A stretch of 64,000 nucleotides of DNA. Origin: Tethya wilhelma (lineage: Eukaryota > Porifera > Demospongiae > Tethyida > Tethyidae). The stretch spans positions 4,845,544 to 4,909,543 of the forward strand of contig CAXIPT010000005.1 in assembly GCA_964030475.1 (NCBI GenBank), read 5' to 3'. The translations under genes and the position numbers were made by a program. Under the pieces are notes generated by a model that did not search any database, had not been told where the DNA came from, and saw only the letters and a list, made by a program, of their open reading frames with translations. Shown one piece after another: positions 15,901 through 28,175 of this stretch (positions are counted from its first letter, which is position 1; every line of letters begins with the position of its first letter).

Positions 15901-18900
15901 CACCTAAGAGGTGTCAATCCTCCTAGATTTGCTGACGACCAGACCCATATTGTTGACGTAGCCGTGGTGATCAATTTGGTCGATCGAAACGATAATCCAC
16001 CTGTGTTCCCAAGTCCAACTGACTCCATCACCATCCCAGAGCAACTCACAACAGGTGCAGTCATTTACATACTGAACACCACAGACATGGACACAGAGCC
16101 AAACTCACTTGTGAGATTTGCAATCGTGGAACAAGGATCCCCCTTCCAGATTGAAGACAACCTTGTCTCCATTAGGGACAGCGATGCCTTGGACTTCGAC
16201 CCTCCAGCTTCAGTGTTGGACTATGTCCTGACAATCCAAGCAATTGGTGAACCAGCAGCAACAGATGATGAAACACAAGTAGCAAATCTCACACTCACTG
16301 TGATTCTAACTGACATTAATGACAATGCTCCTGAATGTGTTGGGCGTACATCCTTTGTGCTTCCCGAAGATGCTGATGTTGGATTTAGTCTCGTGCGCAT
16401 CATGGCACAAGACATTGATTCAGGACTGAACGGAAATGATGGCATACAATTCTTCATAACTGATGACACAGATTTATCGGGATCGGGATCTGGATTTGGG
16501 TCTGGAGATCCGTTCTGTACTGAAGACCTTCCATTCCGTATTGATCCCGATTCTGGATTCTTCTCCATCTGTACTCCCCTTGATTTTGAGACCACTAGCT
16601 TCTACGACGTGAATGTGACCGTGTGCGACAGTGGGAGACCACAAATGTGCTCCTTCTGCACCGTCATGTTTAGCATCATGGACGTCAACGACAACTCACC
16701 CGTTGTACTGCCTCCGACTTCATTCACTGTTGAAGAAACTGCACCTGTCGGTACTGTAGTAGGCTGTGTGAATGCTACAGATGCTGATTCTGGCCAAAAT
16801 GCTTTCCTCACTTTTGGCATTTTGGATGGCGACTGTTCACCATTTACTCCTTTCACCATCAATGAGACAACTGGCTGTATTGAAATCTGCCAACCACTAG
16901 ACTATGAAGCTGTTACTACGTATGACTTTAATGTGAATGTGTCTGATAATGGGTCTCCAAGTCTGTTTGTTGTACAGACTATTGTTGTGGATATTTTGAA
17001 CGAAAATGACGAGGTTCCTCAGATCCTGACTCCTGGCTTTGCAGATGTCGAAGAAGAGCTAGCTGGAGCAGTGGTCATCATTGTAACAGCCTCAGACAGA
17101 GATGAGGCTCCATTCAATATCCTCACATATGAGCTTCTTAATGATGCTGGTGGCAATTTTGTCATCAACTCAACTAGTGGTGTGGTGGAGACAACCATGG
17201 CATTGGACCGTGAAGCACAAGGGAGCTACACCATTGAGGTTCAGGTGACAGATGGAGCCAATCCAGTGAACCAGATCATCACAGTGGATTTGATCGACAT
17301 CAATGATAACCCGCCTGAGTATCTCGGTGACCCATCTTACACCTTCGTGGAGGAGTTGCTGTTCGAATTGGTGCTAGTCTTTAGGGACAATGACACTGGC
17401 ATTAACTCCAACCTCATCTACGAAGTGTCTGACCCAAGGTTCTCCATTGACAGCAACGGAGTGCTCAGAAACCTGGTGGTTCTTGATCGTGATCCAGGCA
17501 CTGGAGGTCAACCTGTTGTGTTCTTTGTCATCCGAGCACAAGATGGTGGATTCCCTTCCAACGAGATTACGGTTTCAATTTCAATTGTTCTGACTGATAT
17601 CAACGATAACACGCCAATGGCACTTCAACCATTCATGGCAAATGTGGTTGATGGTTCAGAAACTGGTACAGTTGTATTTCAAGTGAATGCCATTGATTAC
17701 GATGAAGGTGCCAATGCTGAACTCATCTTTGTCTTGGGATCCCCTTCGGACAATTTCTCTATCAATACAACCACCGGTGTGGTTACACTGAGCCAGACAA
17801 TTGTCTTGACATCATCCACGCCTGAGGGAATTGAGCTAGTTGTCAATATTTCTGACAGTGGAATCCCTTCACAGATTACTTCCAGGCAGTATACAATTTT
17901 TGTAGTCAGCTCAGTTCCACGGTTTGTGCAAGGTGAATTCTTCTTCAATTTTGCCGAAAATCTCCTCAGTCAAGTAGTGGGAACAATCTCTGCCTTTGAC
18001 AGAGACAACAATCCTTTCAATGACCAGTTTGTGTATTCAATTGAAACCATCTCTCCTTATGATGCTGGCTTCACGCTGTCCAGTAACGGTACGAGTGCAA
18101 TTCTAATCAGTCCAAGCAGCTACTTGGACTTTGAAGATACCACGTATTTCAACATCACAGTGACAGTCAGCAGAGAGAACATGACAGAAGTGATTGACGA
18201 CAGAGCAACTGTCCTGGTCACAATCATTGACTCCAACGACAATGTCCCACGTCTCTCTCCTCTGAATATCAGCAAAGAACTCCCAGAAAGTACGGCAAAC
18301 GGAGTCTCCATTGGTCAAGCCATTGCCATTGACTTTGATACTGGACCGAGTGGAGAACTTGTCTTCAACCATTCGGGCTTTGGAGCTGAGTACTTTTCAT
18401 TTGACGTGAATGGCTACTTTATTGTGATCAATTCTACTGCCATCGATTTTGAAACTGATGCCAACTTCTCATTTGTCTACCAGGCATGTGACCAAGGTGT
18501 CCCTCAAGCTTGTAGTGAACCTGGTTTCATTTTTATTCAAGTCACCAACGTAGATGACATACCTCCCGTGTTCGATCCACCATCGTATGAAATCATGATA
18601 TCTGAAGCCTTCGAACCAAACCAGCTAGTCTTGTATGTCGATTTCTTTGATCCAGATACCCCACTCGATGATATTGTGTTGACTCTCGATCCCCCACAGA
18701 CTCAATTCAGGATTGAGTTGCTCACAGGAAGTGGTGCTCTCATGACGACCGACGTCCCTCTGGATCGCGAGAGTCTTGGTGTCCACAGATTCAACGTGAT
18801 TGCTCGAGACACTGCTTCGGCTACAGCTACTGCTAGCATTACTATCACCATACTGGACGAGAATGATGAAAGACCTTTTGTTGCCCCTCAAGATATTGTG

Positions 18901-21900
18901 GCAATCTTCCGAGAAGAAGGCCCACCTATCTTTCCGGCCAATTTACATGCAATTGTTGATCGTGATGATATCTCTTTGTATCCACTAACCAATTTAACCG
19001 TCTCCCTTCGTCCATCACCCACGTCACAAGAAACATATCCAGTTACAGGTGGCTTTTGTGACTATCAGGAACAGAACTATTCTCTTCTGTATGACAGCAA
19101 TGTGCACAACCTCTGTGGTCTTGAAGGGTGTATCTATCTTCTCCAAGGTTCAGATATATCTATTCCAGCTGGAGGTAGCTTAGTTGGCGGTGTGTTGAAT
19201 CTACCAGGTAGGTTCGATATCGCTAGGAACCCAGCAGTGATTCTTGATGGAGACGTGTTTGCTCAATTTACCATCACAATTTGGGTACGATTTACACAGC
19301 AATCATCACGTGGTATGATTTACGAGGTTCAGAGTCGTGCTGTCAATGTGTTTGGAGTTGAAATCGAAAGTGATGGATCTCTTTCAGTAATCATCAACCC
19401 TACTCCAACCTCTGAAGAAATTTTGCTCCGAACTGGACCACTCGACACTCAGGATGGAAACTGGCATCAGATAGGCCTAGTGCGTGAAGGAGCCAACCTC
19501 ACAATGTACCTCGACTGTGAAAATGTCGGGACAGCCACCATTAACGAAACACTGCAGTCACCTTTCATTCAAAGTCAGTTTCAAGATGGAACATTCTTCA
19601 TGGGAAACCGTCTAGCCAGTGCTCTATATTCTGAATTCTACTTCTGCAGTACGCCATCGACCAGCGACCACATCTGCTGCACACTCACTTGTGGCGAATT
19701 TGTCGGCATAGATGTGGAATCACTTCCGAATGATGTCCAAGGTGTGGTTGACCTACGCACCCGCTCAGTGCACCTTAATTACATTGGCACCGATAACAGT
19801 GCCTCGCTTGTCCAGCTACAAGAGGCAATGAGAAATATCTCCTACTACAACATACTTGATGAACCGCATCCACTAGATAAAGGACTTGTCTTCCAAGTGT
19901 ACGATATGGTTGGTGTATCCGATCAAGAAACAGTGATTATCTTGCGTCCTGAGCTCATCAATGACCAACGTCCAGTATTGGATCTCAATGGAAGAGATTT
20001 GCCAGGAATCGACTTTGGAACCACGTACAATGAAACATCTTTAGGTACAAGCATTATCGGTGAAGAGGCATTCTTGTACGATAGAGACAGTGGGTTCTGG
20101 CCGATTGATAGAATAACGATACAGCTCATTGGCACAATCCCACCATTGGAGACTCTCTTCCTTGCATCCCCTCCTTCTTCGTCTCTTATTGTGAATGCCT
20201 TCGACCATACTAGAATCGAGATTATTTCACCGCCTGGCACTCCTCACTATCCTGGTGACTTCATCGATGCTCTGAGAAGAGTCCAGTACGTGGACAATGA
20301 AGAAGAACCAGTGCAATTCGATCGCTTCATCAACTTCACGGTGTATGACGAGGGCTCTCAGCACACAAACGATCCACTGTCAGTCACAACTGTGACTATC
20401 ACCCCGACGAATGATAGACCTGTGGTCGACCTCAACACATTGGATGATACAACACAGAACACTACTGCTACTTACAGAGAACAGACTGGAAGTGTGTACC
20501 TGCTGGCTGCCTCCTCTGTGAGCATTACAGATCCAGACAGCACTAATGCTCTAGGTGCCATATTTGCCTTCACTCAACGTCCTGATGGAGAACTGGAGAC
20601 TCTGGTGGTGGATGAAGACCGGCTGCCCACAGGAGTGACTGTGACATATGACTTTGACCTCACAGCTGGCATTCTCACAATCAGAGGTGACTACAGTTTT
20701 GCAACGTGGATTCGCATCCTTCAATCTGTCGAGTATTCCAATGCAAATACCAATCCTACCGAACTTATTCCACGGGAAGTGTCCGTTGTAATCCAGGATG
20801 ATCGAGACGAACGTAGCAGCCCAGCTTTTGTGACAATCAGCATTGCACTGTTCAACAACCCACCTCTTCTCTACTTGGGTGGGCCAAATGTTATGGAATT
20901 CCAGACGACCTACACAGAAGATGGAAACTGCATTCCAGTAGTGGCACCCAACTTCCAGATTGTGGATCCTGATTCTGATGGTATCACTTTTATTCGAGTG
21001 ACACTGAATCCCCAAAATGTTGACACAGATTCCGAATCCCTAAGTGTCACGGGCTTTCCTCATCCTGTAAACACTTTTGACCGCTCTTCTTTTGTCATCT
21101 TTTCACTCTTGAACACAAGCATTGCCAGTGCCGAGAGTGCTCTGAGTCGAGTCATCTACTGTAACAGTGCAGATGAGCCCGCCAGCAATGGAGACAGAAC
21201 CATCAGTTTCACAGTGACTGACAATGGTGTAATCACTAGCAGTGGGACTCAACTCGGATCTGCAGTAGCAACGGGTAGAACGATCATCAGCCTACAACGT
21301 GTGAACGACGTTCCAGAGCTTTTCTTTGAACCTCTCAACAATATCTCGATCCGAGGCATACCCACACCTATCATTGATCCTGACACCATACGAGTGGAAG
21401 ATTCTGACAACGACTTCTTCACCCAGCTACTGATCTATATCATCAACCCTCAGGACGGTATAAACAACGAAATCATAGAGTTCTCTCGCTCCCTACCAGA
21501 GAATACGATCTCTGTAGGTCCCTTCCCAGCGGAAGAAGGCCGCATATTCTACAACGTGACTTACCTAGAGGGCGGTGCTCCGACTGACCGTGTTGTGCAA
21601 ACCATATCCGAGGTGCGGTACAACAATCGTGCCAATCAAATCACTGTCGACCCCCCACGTACCATATGCTTGCAAGTGAAAGACTTTGATGTGTTCAGTC
21701 CACTGGAGTGTGTGAATGTGACCATCTCGCCTCCTAACAACTTTGATCCTGTCTTTTCGCCAACAACAACCAATTTGAATTTCGTAGAGACGGACTCTTT
21801 GATTTCAATTGCTAATCTCACGGCTAGCGATAGCGACACAGGTCTTGCTGGCACGATCAGCTACAGTATCAGGTCTGTTTCTTTCTTTGGCAATTCTGCA

Positions 21901-24900
21901 TTCTTCCCCGATATCTTTAGAATAGATTCACAGTCTGGTGCACTGTTTGCCAATGATGGTCTCGATGCTGATAGATACACTCGACATGAGGTTACAGTCA
22001 CTGCTGCAGACATGGGCAATCCTGTGCGATCAGCAGTGATCACTCTCGTAATCAATATTGATGACATTAATGACATTGCTCCGACATTTACTGGCAATTT
22101 ACCTTACATGGCTCAACCTCAGAGGGAAGATTTGCAACCACCGAGAAATATCTTTGCTGTAACAGCCCAAGATTTGGACGCATCATTTCCAAACAACCGA
22201 ATCGCAGGCTATGGGTTGGAAAACTTCCAGGATCTTTTTGAGATCAGCTCCACTGGTCTCATTACTTCGACTGCTCGTTTAGATGCTGAAGTTCAGTCTA
22301 TGTTTGTTCTCAACGTGTCTGCTGTGGATGCTGGAGTCCCTCCTCAGACTAGCTACACAACGGTGACTTTCTCTCTCTTGGATTTCAACGACAATGCCGC
22401 CACTGTTGATCAACTTGCAGCGGCAATTTATATCATTGGAGAAAACCCAGTTTCAATTGGCCCAGCTCTTCGCATTGTGGACCCAGATCTCAGTCCTCCC
22501 ACTATCACTCAGCTGTCTGTCACTCTTACTCCAAATAGCTTGGATGCCAGTCGTACTTATGATCAATGTTTAGTGGAATGTCAAGATGCTCGGCTAATGA
22601 CAGCTGGTCTACTTCCCCCAGCTGTTGATCTCATCACTAGAGCGTCCTTTCAATCTGATCAAAGCTCAACTCCACCAAATTTCGGAGTAACTCAAATTGG
22701 AGATGCTAACTGTCCTGCTGTGAGCATAAGAAGAGATCCTAATAGTGTACGAGCAGAAGATGGCTATGGACGAATTCCTCGATCTACTTTGCCTGCTGAT
22801 TTTGCCTCTGGGGAGTTTTCTGTATCATTTGTGTTATCACAAGTGTCCGAAGGTTTTGTGCTACTTGCAACTTCACCTAATGGAAACAGAGACTTTGGAA
22901 TCTGGATTCGAAGACGTGATATTCGCTACTACTATCTATATGGTCCAAATAGGGTCAGCGTTGGCACCAACCCTGCTCAACATCGACTGGATTCTACTGA
23001 TCCTTTCACAGAGTTCTTTGATCCTACTTCTGCAGAGCCAACAACTAGACACTATACAGTGGTTGTGAGGACCAATCCATCGCCACAAGTCGACTTCTAC
23101 GTAGACTGCTCCTTGCTTGACACAGAGTCATTGAATGGTGTACCACAAACACCCACTGCAGGTATTGACGTCTTTATTGGACAGTCTAGACCTCATCCTT
23201 TGAATGGAGGGCGACTTGGTGCTGACATTCATGGCCTCTACTATCATCCTTCTGCACTCAATGCATCACAGGTGCTTGATTTCTGCAGCTGTGGACTAGA
23301 GGCACTCAGCGTGACTCAGGCTTTGCCAAGTTCAATCTCTTTATCAACTGAAACAGACACTAACTTAGTTTTCCGTCCTTCTGGAACTCTCATATCACAA
23401 GAAGATGCAAATTCTCTCCTTCGAGGGATCACCTACAGGAACACATACCCCTCTCCAACAAGAACACCGGACAGAGAACTCAGGTTTAGTATTTCGGAGG
23501 AAACCGGTATTTCTGGAGAGACGATCGGTAGAGTGAAACTTGTGGAGGCAGATGATAATCTACCTATAATTGATCTAAATGGTTTCCTGGATGCAGGAGA
23601 AGACAATGTTGTCGATTATATTGAAGATGCTCTTCCAGTGGTTCTTGCACCGTCGATCAGAATTACCCGAGATATTGAAGATTCTGAGACACCAACGTTT
23701 GAGAGAATCATAGTCCAGTTGGAAAATCCTGCAGGTAGTGAAGAGACTCTCTCCATTCTTTCTGAAAGTCGGTTCATAACAACAAATGTGTCTGACAGTG
23801 GAACCTGGATTGAAATCACAGGACCTGGCATAGAATCTGACTTTACAGGCGTTCTCCAAACACTTGCCTATGCAAACAGCAACGATGATCCTGATACATC
23901 CTTTGTACGACGTGTGTCATTCACTGTGGTTGATACTGAAGGTCGTAGGAACTCACCACTCTCCGTAGCAACAGTGCGATTGACAGCTGTGAATGATCCA
24001 CCTGAAATATCCATCAGTAACGTACCAGGAGACCTATTGGGTACAGTACTATTTGCTGAAGGATCTGGAGCAGTTTCTTTGATACCTAATGTTACTGTGA
24101 GCGATGTTGATAACACCAACCTAGCTTCAGCTACAGTGACGCTCTCATCCAGTTCAAACCCTGGCGCTGATTCTTTTATGCTTACCAACACCAATCCTGC
24201 AATAACAGTGTCCACTTTTAGCCAGCAACAACTAGTTTTGTCTGGAATTGCATCCCTCGAGGATTACAGACAAGTGCTCTCGAGTATCACGTTCAATTCT
24301 GTGGACAGTCCATTCTTGGATAACAGTGGATCTCCTGAATCTGACCCAACCAGGATAGTCGATATAAGTGTTGTTGATCCATCAGGAGCCGCCAGTGCAA
24401 ATGCCAGAATCACAGTTGAGTTTATGCCCATCAATGATCCACCTCAGGTTAGTCTGGCAGAATCGGTGATCACGTTTAGAGATGGCGATAATTCGGTGTT
24501 CATTGCCAGTGGAGCTAACATCACTGATCAGGATAATCGTCGACTGGCTAGCGTGACTGTGACTCTAGAAGATACTCAGGACGGAAACCAGCTCACCGCA
24601 GATGGAACTACCCTCAGTAGGACGTTGATTTTCTCCGAGAACACAATCACCAATCTTGTGACCTCTCTGAGAAGCGTGCAGTATGTCAATCCTGCAGCTG
24701 AACCAACCACGAGCCCACGAAGGATTACTATCGAAGTGTGTGACTTTGTAAATTGCACGGAAGAAACTCTGACGGTGCTTGTTGAGGACACGAATGATAA
24801 TCCACCTGAGTTTTCACAGAGTCAATACAGCTTCACTACTCCTGAAAACCTCCCTCCATTAACTACCATTGCATCACTGTCAGTTTCTGATGACGATCGA

Positions 24901-27651
24901 GACAGTTCAACTCCCACATTCATGATAACCAACTCTGTTCCATTTGGTCTAACTCCCTCTCCAGCTAGAACATCAGTCTACCTCTACATCACACAGTCAT
25001 TGAACTTTGAAGATGTTAATGGCTACAATTTCAACATCACCGTTAGCGACGGAGTCAACGAAGGTTTTACTCAAGTTACTGTTCTTGTTGAGGATGTCAA
25101 TGAAGCACCATCTATTGCTTTTGTTCCTCCTTCCCCTTCAATTGTAGTAGGAGCTGGCAGTGAGACCACACTCATACAAGTTGCCATTGAAGTCACTGAT
25201 CCCGATCTGGTTGACAATATCACACGAGCAAGATTCACTCTTCGTGATGTACCAAGTGGATCGAATGAGACACTGGACTGGACTGAAGAGCCGGGATACA
25301 CTTTTGATGAGATTGAGATGAATGTGTTTGAGCTGTCGAGCTCTGGAGGAACCACACCTTTGCTGAATATCCTTGGAAATGTCAACTACATTGCCGGACT
25401 CATAGTGACTGAGCTCACGCGGATAAGAGAGGTGGGTGTTGTTGTTTTCGATCAAGGTGGCCTGAGCAGTGAAGAAGCCGTCGTGACTGTATCGCTGGCC
25501 AGTATACCACAGTTCTCACAAGATATCTACGAGGTCACTTTACTCGAAGAAGTGGTCTTCACTGACTTCTTCCAAGTGAATGCAACCGTTGAGAGTGGTG
25601 GAGATGTTATTGAATATGCCGTTGAGTCTGGGAATGGAGTAACGATAAACCCAGTCACCGGTTTCTTGTCTCTGACTGTAGCCTTGGATTTTGAACGTGA
25701 CCAGCTCCTCCAGTTTGAAGTGTATGCCATTGATGCCCTTCCTCCTGCTCGCACAGGCACAGCTACTGTCAGTATCACAGTTATGGATCGAAATGATGCA
25801 GTACCTGATGTAAATAATCTCAATAATGTAACCGTATCGACTGGTGTGCCTATCTTCCCCTTCTCTTCAATCCTCGTCATGGATATTGACACTGTAGGTC
25901 TTATCATGAGGGCTACAGTCACCATCATTGGGGAAGAACCGCTCATATCGGCACCATTGAGCGGAAATCTGTGTGTGGATGAGTACAATGTTATCGACAA
26001 GATGACACAGGTGTGTGGTCTGAGTGCAATGTCATATATCAACCTCCTTGGTAACCTGGATACCATTGGCGGAGGAAGTGTGACAGTTGCTGATGTGTTC
26101 TCCAACATCATGCTCACAAACACTCCAAGCGGCTATTCAACGGTCACTGCTGACTTGAGTGCTTTTGATGGACCCATTTCTGAATTTACCTTTGCCCTGT
26201 GGTTGCAAGCAAGAAGCTCTGGCTACATTGCTTATTATGGAACACCAGACTCTAGTGAGAGATACTTTGCAATGTACTACGATGCTTCCAGAGACCAAGT
26301 TATTGTGACGCTGAAGAGAGCTGGTCTCTCTGGTTTGAGTGCGCAAGTGCGTGTCAACTTCCAGCTGCCAGTCACTCTGAATGATGGAGAGTTCCACTTT
26401 ATAATGCTACAGTACGTGGAGCGGAACTTGGTGTTTGTATTGGACGGAGTTCGTGTGAATAGCTGGGCCGTGGTTTACAAAGAACAACCATTCATTGGTC
26501 AAGTATTTGGTAAGTTAGCAGAAGTCCTATTATATCTCCCCCCCTTCCCTCCCCATGCATATTATTGGGAAAACCTTGAGATCTAGCTATGATTCGAACC
26601 CAGAACTAGATCTCAAGGCCTACATGTATTGGCATGACCAGCATGTTCTTCCGACATGACAAAGCATACAGCCTACATGTCTCATACATGCATACATATA
26701 AACTGCCATACACTTGTAACATTTTCACCTAGTCTTTTAGTAATGATGTTACTATTGTACCTTACCTTACTCTCACAACACAACAGGTCTGCCTCTTGAC
26801 TTTGACATTGAAGGCCCAGCTGCTGGTGGTGATACAACATTTGTCCTAGGAGCACGGCCTACCACAAACAGTTTTGACCAAAATTTTGATGGGGTTCTCT
26901 CTGCAGCTGTTTTCTTCCCTTCAAGAGCTCCATCCATGTTCTCAGGCTGTGTCCTCAGCTGCCTAGAGTCTGTTTCTGTCAATACAGCTGGTACTTCTGT
27001 GAGTGCTGTTGAATTTAATGTGACAACAAGAGAACTTGTTCTGAATGGTGAAGCTACTACTGCTGAATTCCAACAAGTCTTGAGGAGTCTTGAGTATGTG
27101 AACAGAGCTCCTGACACCAACATCAGAGCTATACAACTGCAGGTAAGAAGATAGGAACAACTCTACCCAGTCTTATAGCTATGACAGCCACTGACTCTCA
27201 TCATAATTATATGCCTAGCTATTGTGCACCCTTGTATAATGCCATGAGTGATCTTTGTCTCTTTTGCCAGGCTTTGTATACATTATCTAGTGAATTCACT
27301 TACTGTTTTATCCCTTTTCAGCTGACTGATGGAGCTGGTACTGCAACTACTACAATCTATGTTGAACAGCCATCACCAATGGGTCGCAGAAGAAGAAGCC
27401 TCTCCAACTATGGAGGTCAAGGTCCAAGCAATCACATCTTTATGCGCCATCTCCTCACTCTTCAGGACAATCGTGAGCCAAGCAACAAGTTTGACGGGGA
27501 CACTGAGCATGCTCAGTCTAGAGGTGTTCACACATCAGATCTGACCAAGATATCAGTTGCTACTGGACTTGCGCTGCTTGCAGCTGTTGTCATGGTGATT
27601 GGAGTGACCATCTGGAGCTTTAGGAAGAGGAAAACTGAAACCCTTGCTTAA
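1..27651 (+). CDS. Giant cadherin/LamG type I membrane protein (5' end missing)
   Basis: Exons 1-5944, 6194-6494, 6954-26509, 26787-27142 and 27322-27651 join in frame to 8828 residues plus stop. The reading frame is open from base 1, so the gene starts upstream of the window. The window opens in the C-terminal half of a LamG domain (DGNWHFLSLTV). It continues with roughly 35 classical cadherin repeats, shown by recurring DxNDNPP and DRE-type calcium motifs, interspersed with cadherin-like repeats of the form 'PxLDLNG...Y.EG...D.D...Y.N'. Three more LamG modules lie near residues 6110-6330, 7330-7530 and 8470-8660. A basic RRRR stretch (8741-8744), a 22-residue membrane segment (about 8796-8817) and an 11-residue basic tail end the protein. 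The tail is too short for a catenin-binding site, so classical adherens-junction linkage is not expected. Likely role: very long calcium-dependent surface adhesion or matrix protein. The family is certain; orthology to a named cadherin is not established. Confidence 0.93.
6881..6945 (+). repeat. (TC)n microsatellite in the cadherin intron before the 19.6-kb exon
   Basis: About 32 TC dinucleotides end roughly ten bases before the splice acceptor at 6951-6953, so the repeat supplies the polypyrimidine tract of intron 6495-6953. Confidence 0.95.
19060..19700 (+). other. LamG/LNS module 2 nested in a cadherin-like repeat
   Basis: A LamG sandwich is visible from ARNPAVILDGDVFAQFTITIWVRF-type strands, a DGNWHQIGLVREG strand and a C-x3-C end (CTLTC). 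Before it (18890-19050) lies only the first half of a cadherin-like repeat (FREEGPPIFPANL...LTNLTVSL). After it (19700-19960) lies only the second half (VHLNYIGTDN...AMRNISYYN). The module therefore interrupts one repeat. Confidence 0.8.
22560..23310 (+). other. LamG/TSPN-like module 3 nested in a cadherin-like repeat
   Basis: The module starts at a Cys pair (QCLVEC) and has LamG-like strands (FSVSFVLSQVSEGFVLLAT, RHYTVVVRTN, VDFYVDC, GRLGADIHGLYYHP). It ends at a C-x-C (DFCSCGLE). The upstream half-repeat (22420-22550) and downstream half-repeat (23310-23570, ending in LLRGITYRN) are split by it, as for modules 2 and 4. The module 3 core is more divergent than the others. Confidence 0.7.
25970..26970 (+). 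other. LamG/LNS module 4, split by an intron
   Basis: Strands SEFTFALWLQARSSGYIAYYG, DGEFHFIMLQYVERN and LVFVLDGVRVNSW lie in exon 3. The domain finishes in exon 4 with DGVLSAAVFFPSRAP and a C-x3-C end (CVLSC). The intron 26510-26786 interrupts the domain in phase 1. The flanking half-repeats are 25800-25960 and 26970-27370. It is the last extracellular module before the membrane. Confidence 0.8.
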
Positions 27652-28175
27652 ATACATATACTCTTTAGAACATAATAGCTATATACCTACCACAAAACAC
27701 TGAAACTATATTATATAGATGTAGCTAGAGAACAAAGATAGTTGAAATATAATGTTGTATATTATTATACCAATAGTTGTAATACATATACTTTGAGTTG
27801 GTCTTTAATTATTATTACTTAAATTTATTATTAATGATGATTTGCATGGTAATATATACAATATATGCATGTATCTACAAGAATACAGTATTAATATTAT
27901 AATTATGTACATGAAAAAATAAAATATTGTAGCAATAAAATAATTAAGTTGACATGCATTATGCTGATACATAGATTGGTGAAAAACAATAACAGCTGAA
28001 GACATGTATCCAATGCAGTGACAAACAAGCTTGAGAAAGACGAAGAAAAAGTTGACAATGAGAAAACTTAAAATACATACTCTGCATGAGAGGTACAGTA
28101 ATAACTATTTACAGCACATAAAACACTGAAGCATCGGTAACATGCAAATAATTGAGTGTACAGCTAGTATATATA
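27652..28175. other. Convergent 3' ends of cadherin and guanylate cyclase
   Basis: This AT-rich stretch separates the stop codons of two converging genes. AATAAA-type hexamers occur on the plus strand near 27919 and 27936, and TTTATT (AATAAA on the minus strand) occurs near 27820, so the 3' untranslated regions probably overlap or abut. I see no coding segment. Confidence 0.5.

Noticed and set aside
561..26397. Many 60-240 residue frames on the minus strand of the cadherin exons
   Set aside because: They are shadows of one very long open plus-strand frame and have no family character.
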